DNA from: Psychroflexus aurantiacus
GTDB lineage: Bacteria > Bacteroidota > Bacteroidia > Flavobacteriales > Flavobacteriaceae
Direction of reading: 5' to 3'
Length of the DNA: 64,000 nucleotides
NCBI RefSeq assembly: GCF_010820555.1
Contig: NZ_JAAIKD010000004.1
Span: 248,001-312,000 of the forward strand
The notes beneath the pieces are model-generated. The model was given only the letters and a program-made list of their open reading frames with translations. It ran no database searches and was not told where the DNA came from. The translations under genes were made by a program, and so were the position numbers. Positions 16,576 to 25,610 of this stretch are shown one piece after another (positions within the stretch are counted from its first letter, which is position 1; each line of letters opens with the position of its first letter).

Positions 16576-17124
16576 ATGAGAGGTCAAGAATATCATGTTT
16601 ATCCGGAATCTATCGCAGATGAAATAGAGCTGGCTTTGGGTTTTTTTCCGCAGTTGAGTGAGGTTAAGATTACCTTTAAGTTCAAGGCTGACATCAAGAA
16701 ATCGACTATGCAGGCTCAGCCCAGATTCAAGAGTTTGCTCAAACCACGGTCCGATCGAGAATATTATATTTTTATAAGCGAGAAATTTAAGATATCGGGA
16801 CAGGAGTTTAAAACCATCAATGTTCCCTCGGAAGTCATGACGGGTTGGATAGGCCATGAGCTAGGTCACATTCTGGATTATGAAAATCGAAGTGTTCTAA
16901 ATTTGATTTGGTTTGGAATCCGGTATTTATATATGGAAAAACACATCATTGAAGCTGAACGCGCTGCAGATACCTTTGCCGTGAATCAAGGTATGGAGGA
17001 CTATATTTTAAAAACCAAAAACTTCATACTCGACCACGCCGATATTGATAAAAATTATAAAAAACGGATTCAGCGGTATTACTTATCACCTGAAGAAATC
17101 ATGCAGATTGTCCAGGAGCGCTAA
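16576..17124 (+). CDS. Small zincin-like putative metallopeptidase
   Basis: 182 residues. The helix TGWIGHELGHILDYEN carries HExxH (His94, Glu95, His98), and EAERAADTFAV, about 30 residues later, supplies Glu126/Glu128 and Asp132 as candidate third ligands, an EAxxxAD pattern known from gluzincin-like peptidases. There is no signal peptide, so it would act in the cytoplasm unless exported in another way. No family name can be given with certainty. The stop abuts the stop of the convergent GH3 gene with no gap. Confidence 0.65.
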   Translation: MRGQEYHVYPESIADEIELALGFFPQLSEVKITFKFKADIKKSTMQAQPRFKSLLKPRSDREYYIFISEKFKISGQEFKTINVPSEVMTGWIGHELGHILDYENRSVLNLIWFGIRYLYMEKHIIEAERAADTFAVNQGMEDYILKTKNFILDHADIDKNYKKRIQRYYLSPEEIMQIVQER

Positions 17125-18651
17125 TCAGTGCTCCTGAACAAATTTTTCCCAGTCTTCGAATTTCTCTTCGTTCATCACCCGTTCCATCTTTACCTGTCCG
17201 CCCTTCTTTTTATTTCGGGCGTTCCAGTCGTAAAACACTTTAGGTTTGATGAGCTCGACTTTAACGCCTTTTAAGGCTTTGGTTCTGGCAACTTTATAAT
17301 TTTTATTGGCAGCCTGCAAAGCTTCATCCAAAGCTTCTGCCACTTTAGAAGAATCTAAGCTCGTGTCTGAAGTCCCTAAATACCAATAGTGATAAAATTC
17401 ATCATCTTCTCCGCGCTTAGCACAGATGGTGTATTCTGAAATATCGATATCAAATTGATCTTCCAGGGTTTTCATAGCAGCATCCATCTTATTGACCGAT
17501 AACTGGGAGCCCACTGTATTTAAAAAGAATTTGGTGCGTCCGGTGATTTTGATTTCAGCCTTGGCAATGTCGATAAACTGAATGGTGTCTCCAATGCTGT
17601 AACGCCAGGCACCACTTACGGTGCTCACGAGAAGAACATAATCCTGATCGAGTTCCACGTCTTCAAGGCTGATACTTGGTGAGTTTGCTTTTAAAGACCC
17701 ATCCGGATTGATATAGTCTGGCTGAAACGGAACGAATTCAAAAAAGATTCCATTATCGGTAAGCAGCTGCATGGCATCGGTTTCTGGTCGGGTTTGCAGG
17801 GCTATAAAGCCCTCTGAAGCTAAATAAGTATCTACCACTTCAACGGGTTTACCCGTCAAGCGTTTAAAGCTTTTTTCGTAAGGTCCAAAGGCCACACCCC
17901 CGGAGGTGTAGACTTTAAGGTTGGGCCAGATCTCATGTATGTGATCGACTTTATGGTAGTCGATGACTTTTTCCATCATCAGTTCCATCCAGGAAGGAAT
18001 GCCGCTTAAAGCGCCAATATCCCAGCTTTTAGCATGTTCAGCTATCTTTTGGACGCGTTCATCCCAGTCATCAATCTTAGAAATTTCTTCGCCAGGCTTA
18101 TAAAACCCGCGAAACCAAAACGGAATTCGACTCGCGCTTATCCCGCTGATTTCTCCTTCAACGTGTTCGTTGTTTTTTTCAAGATTAGTAGAGCTTCCCA
18201 GCATCATGATTTCTTTTTCAAAGAAATCGGCCGGCAAATCAAAGTTTTCCATCGCCAAAACCTGTTTGATACCGGCATTTTTAATGGCCTCAATCATATC
18301 ATCGGTGACGGGAATTCGCTTGCTGGTTTTACCTGTGGTGCCCGAACTTAACGCAAAGTAATCCGGATGTCCTGGCCAGGTGACATTATCTTTTCCTTCG
18401 TGAAGCTTGTACCACCAGTCGTTATGGATTTTATCATAATCGAAATAGGGGATGGTAGATTTGAATGCTTTATAGGGGTGGCTTGAATCTAAAATTTTTG
18501 AAAATTTATAATGCTTTCCAAACTCAGTTAGCTTTGCTTTATCCAGTAAAAACTTAAGTGTTTCCTTTTGATTTTTGATATGGTCTGTCTCAGAAGAAAT
18601 GGAATTTCTGAGGTTGATAACGCCTTTGATGATGTTTCCTATGATAGCCAT
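17125..18651 (-). CDS. GH3 family acyl-acid amido synthetase-like protein
   Basis: 508 residues. The adenylate-forming core is recognisable: FALSSGTTGKTSKRIPV (phosphate-binding loop), YTSGGVAFGPYE and the C-terminal VSTVSGAWRYSIGDTIQF followed by ITGRTKFFLNTVG. The family name comes from plant GH3 proteins, which couple jasmonate or auxin to amino acids; bacterial members have no established substrate. Many Bacteroidota carry one copy. It stands alone here, with a 198-bp gap towards mutB. Confidence 0.85.
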   Translation of the reverse strand: MAIIGNIIKGVINLRNSISSETDHIKNQKETLKFLLDKAKLTEFGKHYKFSKILDSSHPYKAFKSTIPYFDYDKIHNDWWYKLHEGKDNVTWPGHPDYFALSSGTTGKTSKRIPVTDDMIEAIKNAGIKQVLAMENFDLPADFFEKEIMMLGSSTNLEKNNEHVEGEISGISASRIPFWFRGFYKPGEEISKIDDWDERVQKIAEHAKSWDIGALSGIPSWMELMMEKVIDYHKVDHIHEIWPNLKVYTSGGVAFGPYEKSFKRLTGKPVEVVDTYLASEGFIALQTRPETDAMQLLTDNGIFFEFVPFQPDYINPDGSLKANSPSISLEDVELDQDYVLLVSTVSGAWRYSIGDTIQFIDIAKAEIKITGRTKFFLNTVGSQLSVNKMDAAMKTLEDQFDIDISEYTICAKRGEDDEFYHYWYLGTSDTSLDSSKVAEALDEALQAANKNYKVARTKALKGVKVELIKPKVFYDWNARNKKKGGQVKMERVMNEEKFEDWEKFVQEH

Positions 18652-18767
18652 GACTGGATAAGTTTTTACGCTAAACTAAAACAATACCTTTTTTTTATTC
18701 TGAATTTAGTATTAAATTAAAATTAATCTGTACAGAGCATCTATTGTTGATATAGACATCTCTAAGA

Positions 18768-18800
18768 CCTCAAAGTCCCGAAGTTTTTGAGACTGTGAGG
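18768..18800. repeat. Inverted repeat between GH3 and mutB
   Basis: CCTCAAAGTC (18768-18777) and GACTGTGAGG (18791-18800) pair over 10 bp with one mismatch and a 13-nt loop. No T run follows on either strand, so it is not a classic terminator. CCTC/GAGG-armed palindromes of this sort are often dispersed repeats in flavobacterial genomes, which could be tested by searching the rest of the genome. Confidence 0.55.
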
Positions 18801-18849
18801 TTTAACTCCCGTTATTTTGATTTTAAAAGTTGACTAATATTTAAAGGTC

Positions 18850-20976
18850 TTAAAAACTATCATTCAGGATCTCTAAAATCTGAATGGCAGCCTCACTGAT
18901 TTTACTGCCGGGACCAAAAACAGCCACAGCACCTGCATCGAAAAGAAATTTATAGTCTGCTGAAGGAATGACTCCACCAACAATAACCATAATGTCTTCT
19001 CTGCCGAGTTTTTTAAGTTCAGCAATGACTTCGGGCACAAGTGTCTTATGACCCGCAGCCAGGGAAGATACACCAAGGATATGCACATCGTTTTCCACAG
19101 CCTGTCTTGCCGCTTCCTGAGGCGTTTGGAATAAAGGACCAATATCGACGTCAAAGCCTACATCGGCATAGCCTGTTGCTACCACTTTGGCGCCCCTGTC
19201 GTGACCATCCTGTCCCATTTTGGCAATCATGATTCTTGGTCGGCGACCTTCTTTTTCGGCAAACTCATCGGCTAAGGCCTGCGCTTTACTAAAGGATTCG
19301 TCTGTTTTCATCTCTTTGCTATAAACACCACTAAAGGATTGTATTTTGGCCTGATGTCTCCCGTAAACGTCTTCAAGAGCATCGCTAATTTCGCCCAAAG
19401 TGGCTCTTGCTCTGGCCGCTATAACAGCAGCCTCCAAAAGATTACCGTTTTCTTCTCTGGCGATTCGGGTGAGTTCGTTCAGGCTGTGTTTAACTTTTTC
19501 ATTATCGCGCTCCGCTTTAATTTTGGAAAGCTTTTCAAGTTGCTGTCTTCTCACGGTTTGATTATCCACCTCCAGGGTGACGATGGGATCTTCCTGCTTC
19601 AATCTGTAAGCATTGATCCCTATGATTTTATCGGTTCCGCTATCGATTCTGGCCTGCTTTTTGGCAGCGGCCTGTTCTATTCTCAGTTTGGGAATTCCAG
19701 CTTCAATAGCCTTGGTCATGCCCCCAAGTTCCTCCACTTCTTCAATGTGTTTCCAGGCCTGTTTAGCAATGTCATGAGTCAGCTTTTCTACATAATAACT
19801 ACCAGCCCAGGGATCAACAGTACTTGTGATTCCCGTTTCTTCCTGCAGGTAAATTTGTGTATTCCTTGCAATACGTGCAGAAAAGTCAGTCGGGAGTGCT
19901 ATGGCTTCGTCCAGGGCATTGGTATGTAAGCTTTGCGTCCCGCCAAAAGCGGCGGCTGTGGCTTCAATACAGGTTCTTGCCACATTATTGAAGGGATCCT
20001 GTTCGGTAAGTGTCCATCCACTGGTTTGTGAATGTGTTCTTAAGGCTAAAGATTTAGGATTTTTAGGTTGAAAGCGTTTGACCAGTTTGGCCCAGAGCAT
20101 TCTCGCTGCTCTCATTTTGGCAATTTCCATGAAATGATTCATCCCTACGCCCCAAAAAAAGGAAAGTCGTGGCGCAAAGGTATCGATGTCCATGCCGGCA
20201 TCCAGTCCTTTCTTGATGTATTCCAGTCCGTCAGCCAGGGTATAAGCCAGTTCAATATCTGCCGTAGCTCCGGCCTCCTGCATGTGATAGCCGGAGATAC
20301 TGATGCTGTTGAATTTAGGCATATTCTGAGATGTAAATTCAAAAATATCAGAAATGATTTTCATGGAGGGCGTAGGAGGATAGATGTACGTATTTCTTAC
20401 CATAAACTCCTTCAAAATGTCATTTTGAATCGTTCCCGAAAGCTGTTCCTGCTTTACGCCAGTTTCTTCAGCAGCGGCGATATAAAAGGCCATGATTGGC
20501 AAAACCGCACCATTCATGGTCATGGAAACCGACATTTTATCCAAAGGAATCTGGTCGAATAAAACCTTCATGTCTTCGATGGTATCGATTGCTACGCCAG
20601 CTTTACCGACATCCCCAACCACGCGTTCGTGGTCACTATCGTAACCTCTGTGGGTTGGCAAATCGAATGCTACCGAAAGCCCTTTTTGTCCGGCGGCAAG
20701 ATTTCGTCTATAGAAAGCATTACTTTCCTCTGCAGTAGAGAAGCCAGCGTACTGGCGTATGGTCCATGGCCTTATAACGTACATCGTCGAGTAGGGCCCG
20801 CGCAGGTAAGGAGCCATTCCTGCTACAAAATCCCGATGTTCGATCTTCTCTAAATCGTCTTTCGCATAAGTCGATTTTAATTTGATCTGTTCTGCAGTTT
20901 TAAATTTAGTGACCTCTTCCTGCTGCTTGCGGGAAGCCGACTTTAAACTGATCTGCTGTATATCTTTTCTTTCCAT
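18850..20976 (-). CDS. mutB: Methylmalonyl-CoA mutase, large (cobalamin-binding) subunit
   Basis: 708 residues from the ATG at 20976. A longer frame reaches 21072, but those 32 residues lie inside mutA out of frame, and the chosen start comes one base after the mutA stop. The N-terminal half is the TIM barrel ([49 protein letters not shown]). The C-terminal domain binds B12 through DGHDRG, SSLAAGH and VGGVIPSAD, the DxHxxG-SxL-GG pattern. It interconverts succinyl-CoA and (R)-methylmalonyl-CoA. No cobalamin riboswitch is visible around the operon. Confidence 0.95.
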   Translation of the reverse strand: MERKDIQQISLKSASRKQQEEVTKFKTAEQIKLKSTYAKDDLEKIEHRDFVAGMAPYLRGPYSTMYVIRPWTIRQYAGFSTAEESNAFYRRNLAAGQKGLSVAFDLPTHRGYDSDHERVVGDVGKAGVAIDTIEDMKVLFDQIPLDKMSVSMTMNGAVLPIMAFYIAAAEETGVKQEQLSGTIQNDILKEFMVRNTYIYPPTPSMKIISDIFEFTSQNMPKFNSISISGYHMQEAGATADIELAYTLADGLEYIKKGLDAGMDIDTFAPRLSFFWGVGMNHFMEIAKMRAARMLWAKLVKRFQPKNPKSLALRTHSQTSGWTLTEQDPFNNVARTCIEATAAAFGGTQSLHTNALDEAIALPTDFSARIARNTQIYLQEETGITSTVDPWAGSYYVEKLTHDIAKQAWKHIEEVEELGGMTKAIEAGIPKLRIEQAAAKKQARIDSGTDKIIGINAYRLKQEDPIVTLEVDNQTVRRQQLEKLSKIKAERDNEKVKHSLNELTRIAREENGNLLEAAVIAARARATLGEISDALEDVYGRHQAKIQSFSGVYSKEMKTDESFSKAQALADEFAEKEGRRPRIMIAKMGQDGHDRGAKVVATGYADVGFDVDIGPLFQTPQEAARQAVENDVHILGVSSLAAGHKTLVPEVIAELKKLGREDIMVIVGGVIPSADYKFLFDAGAVAVFGPGSKISEAAIQILEILNDSF

Positions 20977-20977
20977 A

Positions 20978-22381
20978 CTACGCATTCGATTTTGAAGATG
21001 GATTTGTTTTTTCTTTCTCCAGCCTTTCTTTTTCATGGGGTTCAGCCAGTCGTTTCTCAAGAATAGGTTCAATCAGTGTTTTTCGCTGATGCTGCTTGAG
21101 AAATGGGAAAAGCTCTAAATCCTGTGACATTCGGTCTTCCAGATTTTTATACTTGTTCAAACCCACTAAGGTGAAATCCCCGGAATTGACTTTGGATTGT
21201 TCCTTCTCAGCGCTTTCTTTTATTTTCTTCTGAATTTTACCTTCAAATAGCTGCTGAATGAAACCCTGACCAGCTTCAATCGTTTTAAAAATAGCTAAAG
21301 CTTTTTCTGCCAGTTCCCTGGTCAGACTCTCAATGTAATAGGTGCCGTCTACAGGATTTAAGACCTTATCAAAATAGCTTTCCTGTTTCAGTATCAGCAA
21401 CTGATTTCTGGAAATCCGTTCGCCAAACTCGTTGCGTTTATGAAAAATTTCATCGTAAGCGAGGTTATTCACCCAATTGGCGCCTCCCAAAATCCCGCTC
21501 ATACACGCAGTGGTCGTGCGCAGCATATTCATATTATAATCGTAGATGCTGTGGTTACGCTTGCTGGGCTCAGCGATGATATGGAGTTCAATGTCAATGT
21601 CATATTCGCCGGCTAGACTTTGGGCCAAAAGGCGTAGGGCTTTCAGTTTTGCGATTTCAAAGAAATAATTGGATCCCAGACTCATGATCAGATTGACAGT
21701 CAGGCCGGTCAATTTTGAATCGTCTCGGTTTAAAACATTTAGATATTCATTAAGATGAGCCAAAGCATAGGCTAGCTGTTGAATGATGAGTCCACCGGAA
21801 TTTTGATACAGCCTGGCATCGATGTTAATCTGATTTTTAAAACCTGAAAGTGTTGTGGTTTTTAAAAAAACTTCAAAGTCTTCTTTTTGATTTTTAAACC
21901 AATTTCCACTGGAAGCCAGCTGGTGAACCGGATCAAAACCCAGCCAGGCTTTTTTATCGTGATGTCTAAGACAGGTGCTTAATTTTTCAAAAAACGCATA
22001 ATCCTGAAATAAGAACTCGACAAAAAGCGGGGTCTTATCCTCTTTTAAAGCTTCAAAAAACTTTAATTTTTTATCATCCGCTTCAGGAATGATGATCCAT
22101 AGGCTTTCTGCACCGCGTTCTATAACATCTTTAGCATTTTGAATAGTGATCTCAACATTTTCCAGATAAAGCTTTTCAGTGACATACCAGGCTGGAGAGT
22201 CAGGTAGCGAAAAATCGTAATCGTGATGATCTGCATGGTAAAAAGGCTTGATGTCAATCCCTTCGTCGGTAGAATTGACAAGGGTTTTATTGTAATCAGC
22301 TCCTTTTAAATCAGCTTGTATCTTTTGCTTCCAGGCTTTCGCCGAAACCGGATCAAAGGCTTCAAATAATGTCTTACTCAT
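20978..22381 (-). CDS. mutA: Methylmalonyl-CoA mutase, small subunit
   Basis: 467 residues. It shares the barrel architecture of MutB ([59 protein letters not shown]) but stops where the cobalamin-binding domain would begin, and has no DxHxxG motif. It is the non-catalytic partner of MutB. It overlaps the upstream divIC-like gene by 8 bp and ends one base before mutB, so the three are translationally linked. Confidence 0.92.
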   Translation of the reverse strand: MSKTLFEAFDPVSAKAWKQKIQADLKGADYNKTLVNSTDEGIDIKPFYHADHHDYDFSLPDSPAWYVTEKLYLENVEITIQNAKDVIERGAESLWIIIPEADDKKLKFFEALKEDKTPLFVEFLFQDYAFFEKLSTCLRHHDKKAWLGFDPVHQLASSGNWFKNQKEDFEVFLKTTTLSGFKNQINIDARLYQNSGGLIIQQLAYALAHLNEYLNVLNRDDSKLTGLTVNLIMSLGSNYFFEIAKLKALRLLAQSLAGEYDIDIELHIIAEPSKRNHSIYDYNMNMLRTTTACMSGILGGANWVNNLAYDEIFHKRNEFGERISRNQLLILKQESYFDKVLNPVDGTYYIESLTRELAEKALAIFKTIEAGQGFIQQLFEGKIQKKIKESAEKEQSKVNSGDFTLVGLNKYKNLEDRMSQDLELFPFLKQHQRKTLIEPILEKRLAEPHEKERLEKEKTNPSSKSNA

Positions 22382-22706
22382 CTTTATCGGTGTTTAAGCT
22401 GTCTTCGTATTCAATGATATAAATGTCTTCATGGGGTCGTTTCATGAAATAGGTTTCTCTGGCGAATCGCTCTATCTCAATGCTGTCTTCTAGCTCCTTC
22501 AGAATTTGCCTGTCCTTTTTGATTTCGTTTTGATAATAGAGTTTGTTGGCTTCTACTTCGTCGATTTCCTGGTTGAGTTCTCTGTGAATCAACCAGGAAT
22601 TGCTGTCCAGAAACAGCATCCAGATAAGAAAGACCGTGAGCAGTAACACGTATTTGTTGCTCATAAATTTGAACCAAGGCTTTTTCTTAAGGTCTTTATA
22701 TTTCAT
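22374..22706 (-). CDS. FtsB/DivIC-type septum formation protein
   Basis: 110 residues: a short cytoplasmic basic stretch, one membrane segment (YVLLLTVFLIWMLFLD), a coiled coil (NQEIDEVEANKLYYQNEIKK) and the family end motif ERFARETYFMKRPHEDIYII. This is the bitopic DivIC/FtsB architecture used in the divisome. It sits between udk and mutA and overlaps mutA by 8 bp. Confidence 0.9.
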   Translation of the reverse strand: MKYKDLKKKPWFKFMSNKYVLLLTVFLIWMLFLDSNSWLIHRELNQEIDEVEANKLYYQNEIKKDRQILKELEDSIEIERFARETYFMKRPHEDIYIIEYEDSLNTDKDE

Positions 22707-22724
22707 AGCTGTAAGTTACTAAAA

Positions 22725-23333
22725 TTAGAGGAGTCTTTCCTTAATTATAGTTTGAACAATATCAATCGCTACCGTATTGAACCTGTTATTCGGAATAATG
22801 ATATCTGCATACTCCTTGGTGGGTTCTATAAACTGCTGATGCATAGGTTTCAGGGTGGTTTTGTAGCGATTTAAAACTTCGTCCAGGTCTCTTCCCCGTT
22901 CCGATATGTCTCGCTTAAGCCGCCTCATCAAACGCTCGTCACTGTCGGCATGTACGAATATCTTGATGTCGAACATTTCTCTGATATCCGGATGCGTAAA
23001 TATCAAAATGCCTTCTACAATCATCACTTTTTTGGGTTTGGTGGTAATGGTTTCCCGGGTTCTGTTGTGTTCTTTGAAGGAATATACAGGCTGCTCGATA
23101 GATTCACCTGTTCTCAAAATTTTTAAATGCTCCACCAACAGGTCAAAGTCTATGGATTTAGGATGGTCAAAGTTGATTTGCTTCCGCTCTTCCATAGGCA
23201 AATGCGACAAATCCTTGTAGTAAGAATCCTGATAGATCACATCGACTTCATCGTGTTGTAATTCATTAATAATTTGGTTCACCACAGTAGTTTTACCACT
23301 TCCAGTTCCCCCAGCAATGCCAATAATGAGCAT
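22725..23333 (-). CDS. udk: Uridine kinase
   Basis: 202 residues from the ATG at 23333, chosen because it begins directly at the P-loop strand (MLIIGIAGGTGSGKTTV); the frame is open upstream to 23414 inside the esterase gene but those residues are not family-like. Later motifs are YQDSYYKD, NFDHPKSIDFDLL, EGILIFTHPDIREMFD and HADSDERLMRRLKRDI. It phosphorylates uridine and cytidine for salvage. Confidence 0.94.
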   Translation of the reverse strand: MLIIGIAGGTGSGKTTVVNQIINELQHDEVDVIYQDSYYKDLSHLPMEERKQINFDHPKSIDFDLLVEHLKILRTGESIEQPVYSFKEHNRTRETITTKPKKVMIVEGILIFTHPDIREMFDIKIFVHADSDERLMRRLKRDISERGRDLDEVLNRYKTTLKPMHQQFIEPTKEYADIIIPNNRFNTVAIDIVQTIIKERLL

Positions 23334-23352
23334 AATAATTATGTATAAAAAA

Positions 23353-24012
23353 TTAATTGTTTTGTTTCCTGAGCCAGTTTTTGAAACTTTGAAAATTTTG
23401 AGGATTGATGCCATGCCCTACGGGATATTCTTCATAGGTCAGGTCAATATCCAGTTTTTTTAGAAAGGGCTTATTATTTCTAGCCCATTCCACAGGAATA
23501 ACCTGGTCTGCGCTACCATGAGAATTATAAATCTTCAGATGGCTAAAATCATTGGATTCATAGCCTGCTTTTAGCATACTGGGATCCACATATCCCGAAA
23601 GGCCTATGATATTTTTCACCAGATGAGGATAGGAGAGGCCTAAAGCAAAACTCAAAATGGTTCCCTGACTAAAACCAAGCAAGGTAATGTCATCAGGGTC
23701 AATAGGATAGGCTTCAAGGGCTTCTTCAATAAAGGTCTTGACCAGGTCTCTGGATTTGATTGCCTGCTCCACATCACTGAATTTTCCCTGTTGCGCATCA
23801 AAATTAATCGCGTACCAGGCATTGCCCATCGGTTGGAGCGCATAAGGCGCTTTCAGGGAAATAATCATATAGTCTTCGGGCAATTCACTGGCAAACGAAA
23901 ACAAATCGTTTTCGTCGCTTCCGTAACCGTGAAGCATGAGTAGAAGTGGCGCATTTCCTGATAAGCTTGAAGGTCTTATCAGGTGCGTCAGAGATAAATC
24001 TTTAGTTGTCAT
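23353..24012 (-). CDS. Alpha/beta hydrolase, carboxylesterase/phospholipase-like
   Basis: 219 residues of the PF02230 type. The oxyanion segment is LMLHGYGSDENDLF, the nucleophile Ser lies in LLGFSQGTIL, the Asp in HGSADQVIPV and the His in YPVGHGINPQN. No signal peptide, so it is cytosolic. The natural ester is unknown. Its start codon shares bases with the stop region of the DUF4870-type gene (both at 24012). Confidence 0.85.
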   Translation of the reverse strand: MTTKDLSLTHLIRPSSLSGNAPLLLMLHGYGSDENDLFSFASELPEDYMIISLKAPYALQPMGNAWYAINFDAQQGKFSDVEQAIKSRDLVKTFIEEALEAYPIDPDDITLLGFSQGTILSFALGLSYPHLVKNIIGLSGYVDPSMLKAGYESNDFSHLKIYNSHGSADQVIPVEWARNNKPFLKKLDIDLTYEEYPVGHGINPQNFQSFKNWLRKQNN

Positions 24013-24365
24013 TAAGTCAGTTTTTTAAAAATGGTTTGACACAGGTTTCCAATCAGGGGAACTTTATTTTCTTTACCGGAAACAGCGCCAATAAAGCCGT
24101 AAATCCAAAGGATAAAATAAGCCAGATAAAAAGCAGAGCCAATCATCATATTTTGAAGTTCGCTCAGGCTATCATACAATCCGTTGATGATTACACCAAA
24201 AAAGATGATGAGCAAGTTGATACCCAGCGCCTGTCTGATGTGAAAACTTGCAAACTCATGCTTGTTTTCATCGCTGTTCAGGAACAAGGCCAGAATGCTT
24301 CCGAAAATGGTAAAATAGGCTACTATGGCTGCGGTTTTTCCGCTTCTTTCCTGTTTAATTTTCAT
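24012..24365 (-). CDS. DUF4870/Tic20-like small membrane protein
   Basis: 117 residues from the ATG at 24365; an upstream in-frame ATG at 24392 lies deeper in the dihydroorotase-like gene and adds nine atypical residues. Three or four membrane segments are visible (AAIVAYFTIFGSILALFL, LGINLLIIFFGVIING, AFYLAYFILWIYGFIGAVSG), separated by FASFHIRQALG, a loop shared by DUF4870 and Tic20-like proteins. Function unknown. It overlaps the upstream gene by 11 bp. Confidence 0.7.
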   Translation of the reverse strand: MKIKQERSGKTAAIVAYFTIFGSILALFLNSDENKHEFASFHIRQALGINLLIIFFGVIINGLYDSLSELQNMMIGSAFYLAYFILWIYGFIGAVSGKENKVPLIGNLCQTIFKKLT

Positions 24366-25605
24366 AGAACGAGTCGTTATAAATACTTCCAAATACCTTT
24401 CCTTTCAGACTTTCGCCGAGAAATATACTGTTTTTGGTTTTTGAAAAAATATGCTGTTTCTGAAATGTATATTCTGAATCCGGGTCAAACAAGCTTAAAT
24501 CCGCCCGCTGCTTAAGGTCAATTTTAGAGGTTTGTAATCCGAAATTCGTTTTGGGTTTGGTTAATAATTCTGAAGCCTTTTCGGCACCAAATAAGGTGTT
24601 GACCACTGAAAATGCAGATTCCAGGCCAATGCTGCCGTAACTCGCATTTTCAAATTCAAGTGCTTTGTGCTCTTCATCCATGGGTTCGTGATCGCAGGTT
24701 AGCATATCTATAACCCCATCTTTCACTGCATTCTTTAAAGCTTCAGTGTCTTTCTGAGTACGCAGCGGAGGAAGGATTTTGTACTTGCTGTCAAAGCTTT
24801 CCAGCATATCACTGGTAAAGAATACATGAGGTAAAGCCACGCTGCAAGTGACCTGCAGACCTTTGGCTTTGGCCTTTTTTATCAGTTCTACGGAGGCTTT
24901 GGTTGAGAGATTGGGAATATGCAATTTGCCACCTGTATATTCCAAAATGTAAAGATCTCTGGCGATTTGCAGTTCTTCTGCAAGATTTGGTATGCCTTTG
25001 AGACCGATATAGGTAGTGAACTCATCTTCATTGACCTGAGCCCTGCCTGCTATGTATTTGTCCTGTGGATAAGAAAAAAGCAGTCCCTCAAAACTCTTCA
25101 TATACTGTAAGGCAATTTTGAACAGGTTGGCATCCGCCACAGGGGTCTTGAAATCGTAAAACCCTACCGCACCGGCCATTTGCATGTCATAAAGTTCTGC
25201 AAGATTCTTACCGTCAAAGCCTTTGGTTAAGGCTCCAAGCGGTTTGATGTCTATAAGCTGAGGATCGATTTGCTGCTGTAAAAACTTAACCGCTGAATTC
25301 GTGTCGGTGACGGGATTGAGGTTAGGGTTCAGCAAAAAACTCGTAAAACCAGATTTTCTAGCCGTTATGACACCGTTGGCAAGGGTTTCTCGCTCTTCAA
25401 AGCCAGGCTCACCAAAAGAGACAGAGCTGTCAAAAAAACCGCAGGATACATGCAGGTTTTTAAAACTCAGGATCTGATCGGCATTAAGAAGGCTGTCTTC
25501 AATTTTAGTAATCACTCCATCCTCAACCAAAATGTCTTTGGTTTGTAAATGGTAAGAACTCTCTGGATCTAGAATTTTGGCAGATTTTAAAAGGAAAGAA
25601 GACAT
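24355..25605 (-). CDS. pyrC: Dihydroorotase-like amidohydrolase without the HxH metal ligands
   Basis: 416 residues from the ATG at 25605; the upstream extension to 25683 overlaps the BatA gene and is not family-like. Much of the dihydroorotase frame is there: GEPGFEERETLANG, LNPNLNPVTDT, the LPPLRTQKD segment and TCDHEPMDEEHKALE. However the metal-binding D-x-H-x-H reads DSSVS (59-63), so both N-terminal histidines are serine. That is the hallmark of non-catalytic dihydroorotase homologues that act as scaffolds for aspartate transcarbamoylase; whether this one is active is not clear. It starts 5 bp after batA. Confidence 0.8.
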   Translation of the reverse strand: MSSFLLKSAKILDPESSYHLQTKDILVEDGVITKIEDSLLNADQILSFKNLHVSCGFFDSSVSFGEPGFEERETLANGVITARKSGFTSFLLNPNLNPVTDTNSAVKFLQQQIDPQLIDIKPLGALTKGFDGKNLAELYDMQMAGAVGFYDFKTPVADANLFKIALQYMKSFEGLLFSYPQDKYIAGRAQVNEDEFTTYIGLKGIPNLAEELQIARDLYILEYTGGKLHIPNLSTKASVELIKKAKAKGLQVTCSVALPHVFFTSDMLESFDSKYKILPPLRTQKDTEALKNAVKDGVIDMLTCDHEPMDEEHKALEFENASYGSIGLESAFSVVNTLFGAEKASELLTKPKTNFGLQTSKIDLKQRADLSLFDPDSEYTFQKQHIFSKTKNSIFLGESLKGKVFGSIYNDSFYEN

Positions 25606-25610
25606 AGGCG

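Noticed and set aside
19339-20562. Antisense open frames of 196 and 164 codons within mutB
   Set aside because: They lie opposite a strongly conserved enzyme gene and their translations have no domain-like features.
18850-21072. Longer mutB start at 21072
   Set aside because: The extra 32 residues are encoded inside mutA in another frame and lack family similarity; ATG 20976 follows the mutA stop by one base.
20978-22720. Cobalamin riboswitch upstream of mutA
   Set aside because: mutA overlaps the upstream gene by 8 bp, leaving no room for a leader RNA.
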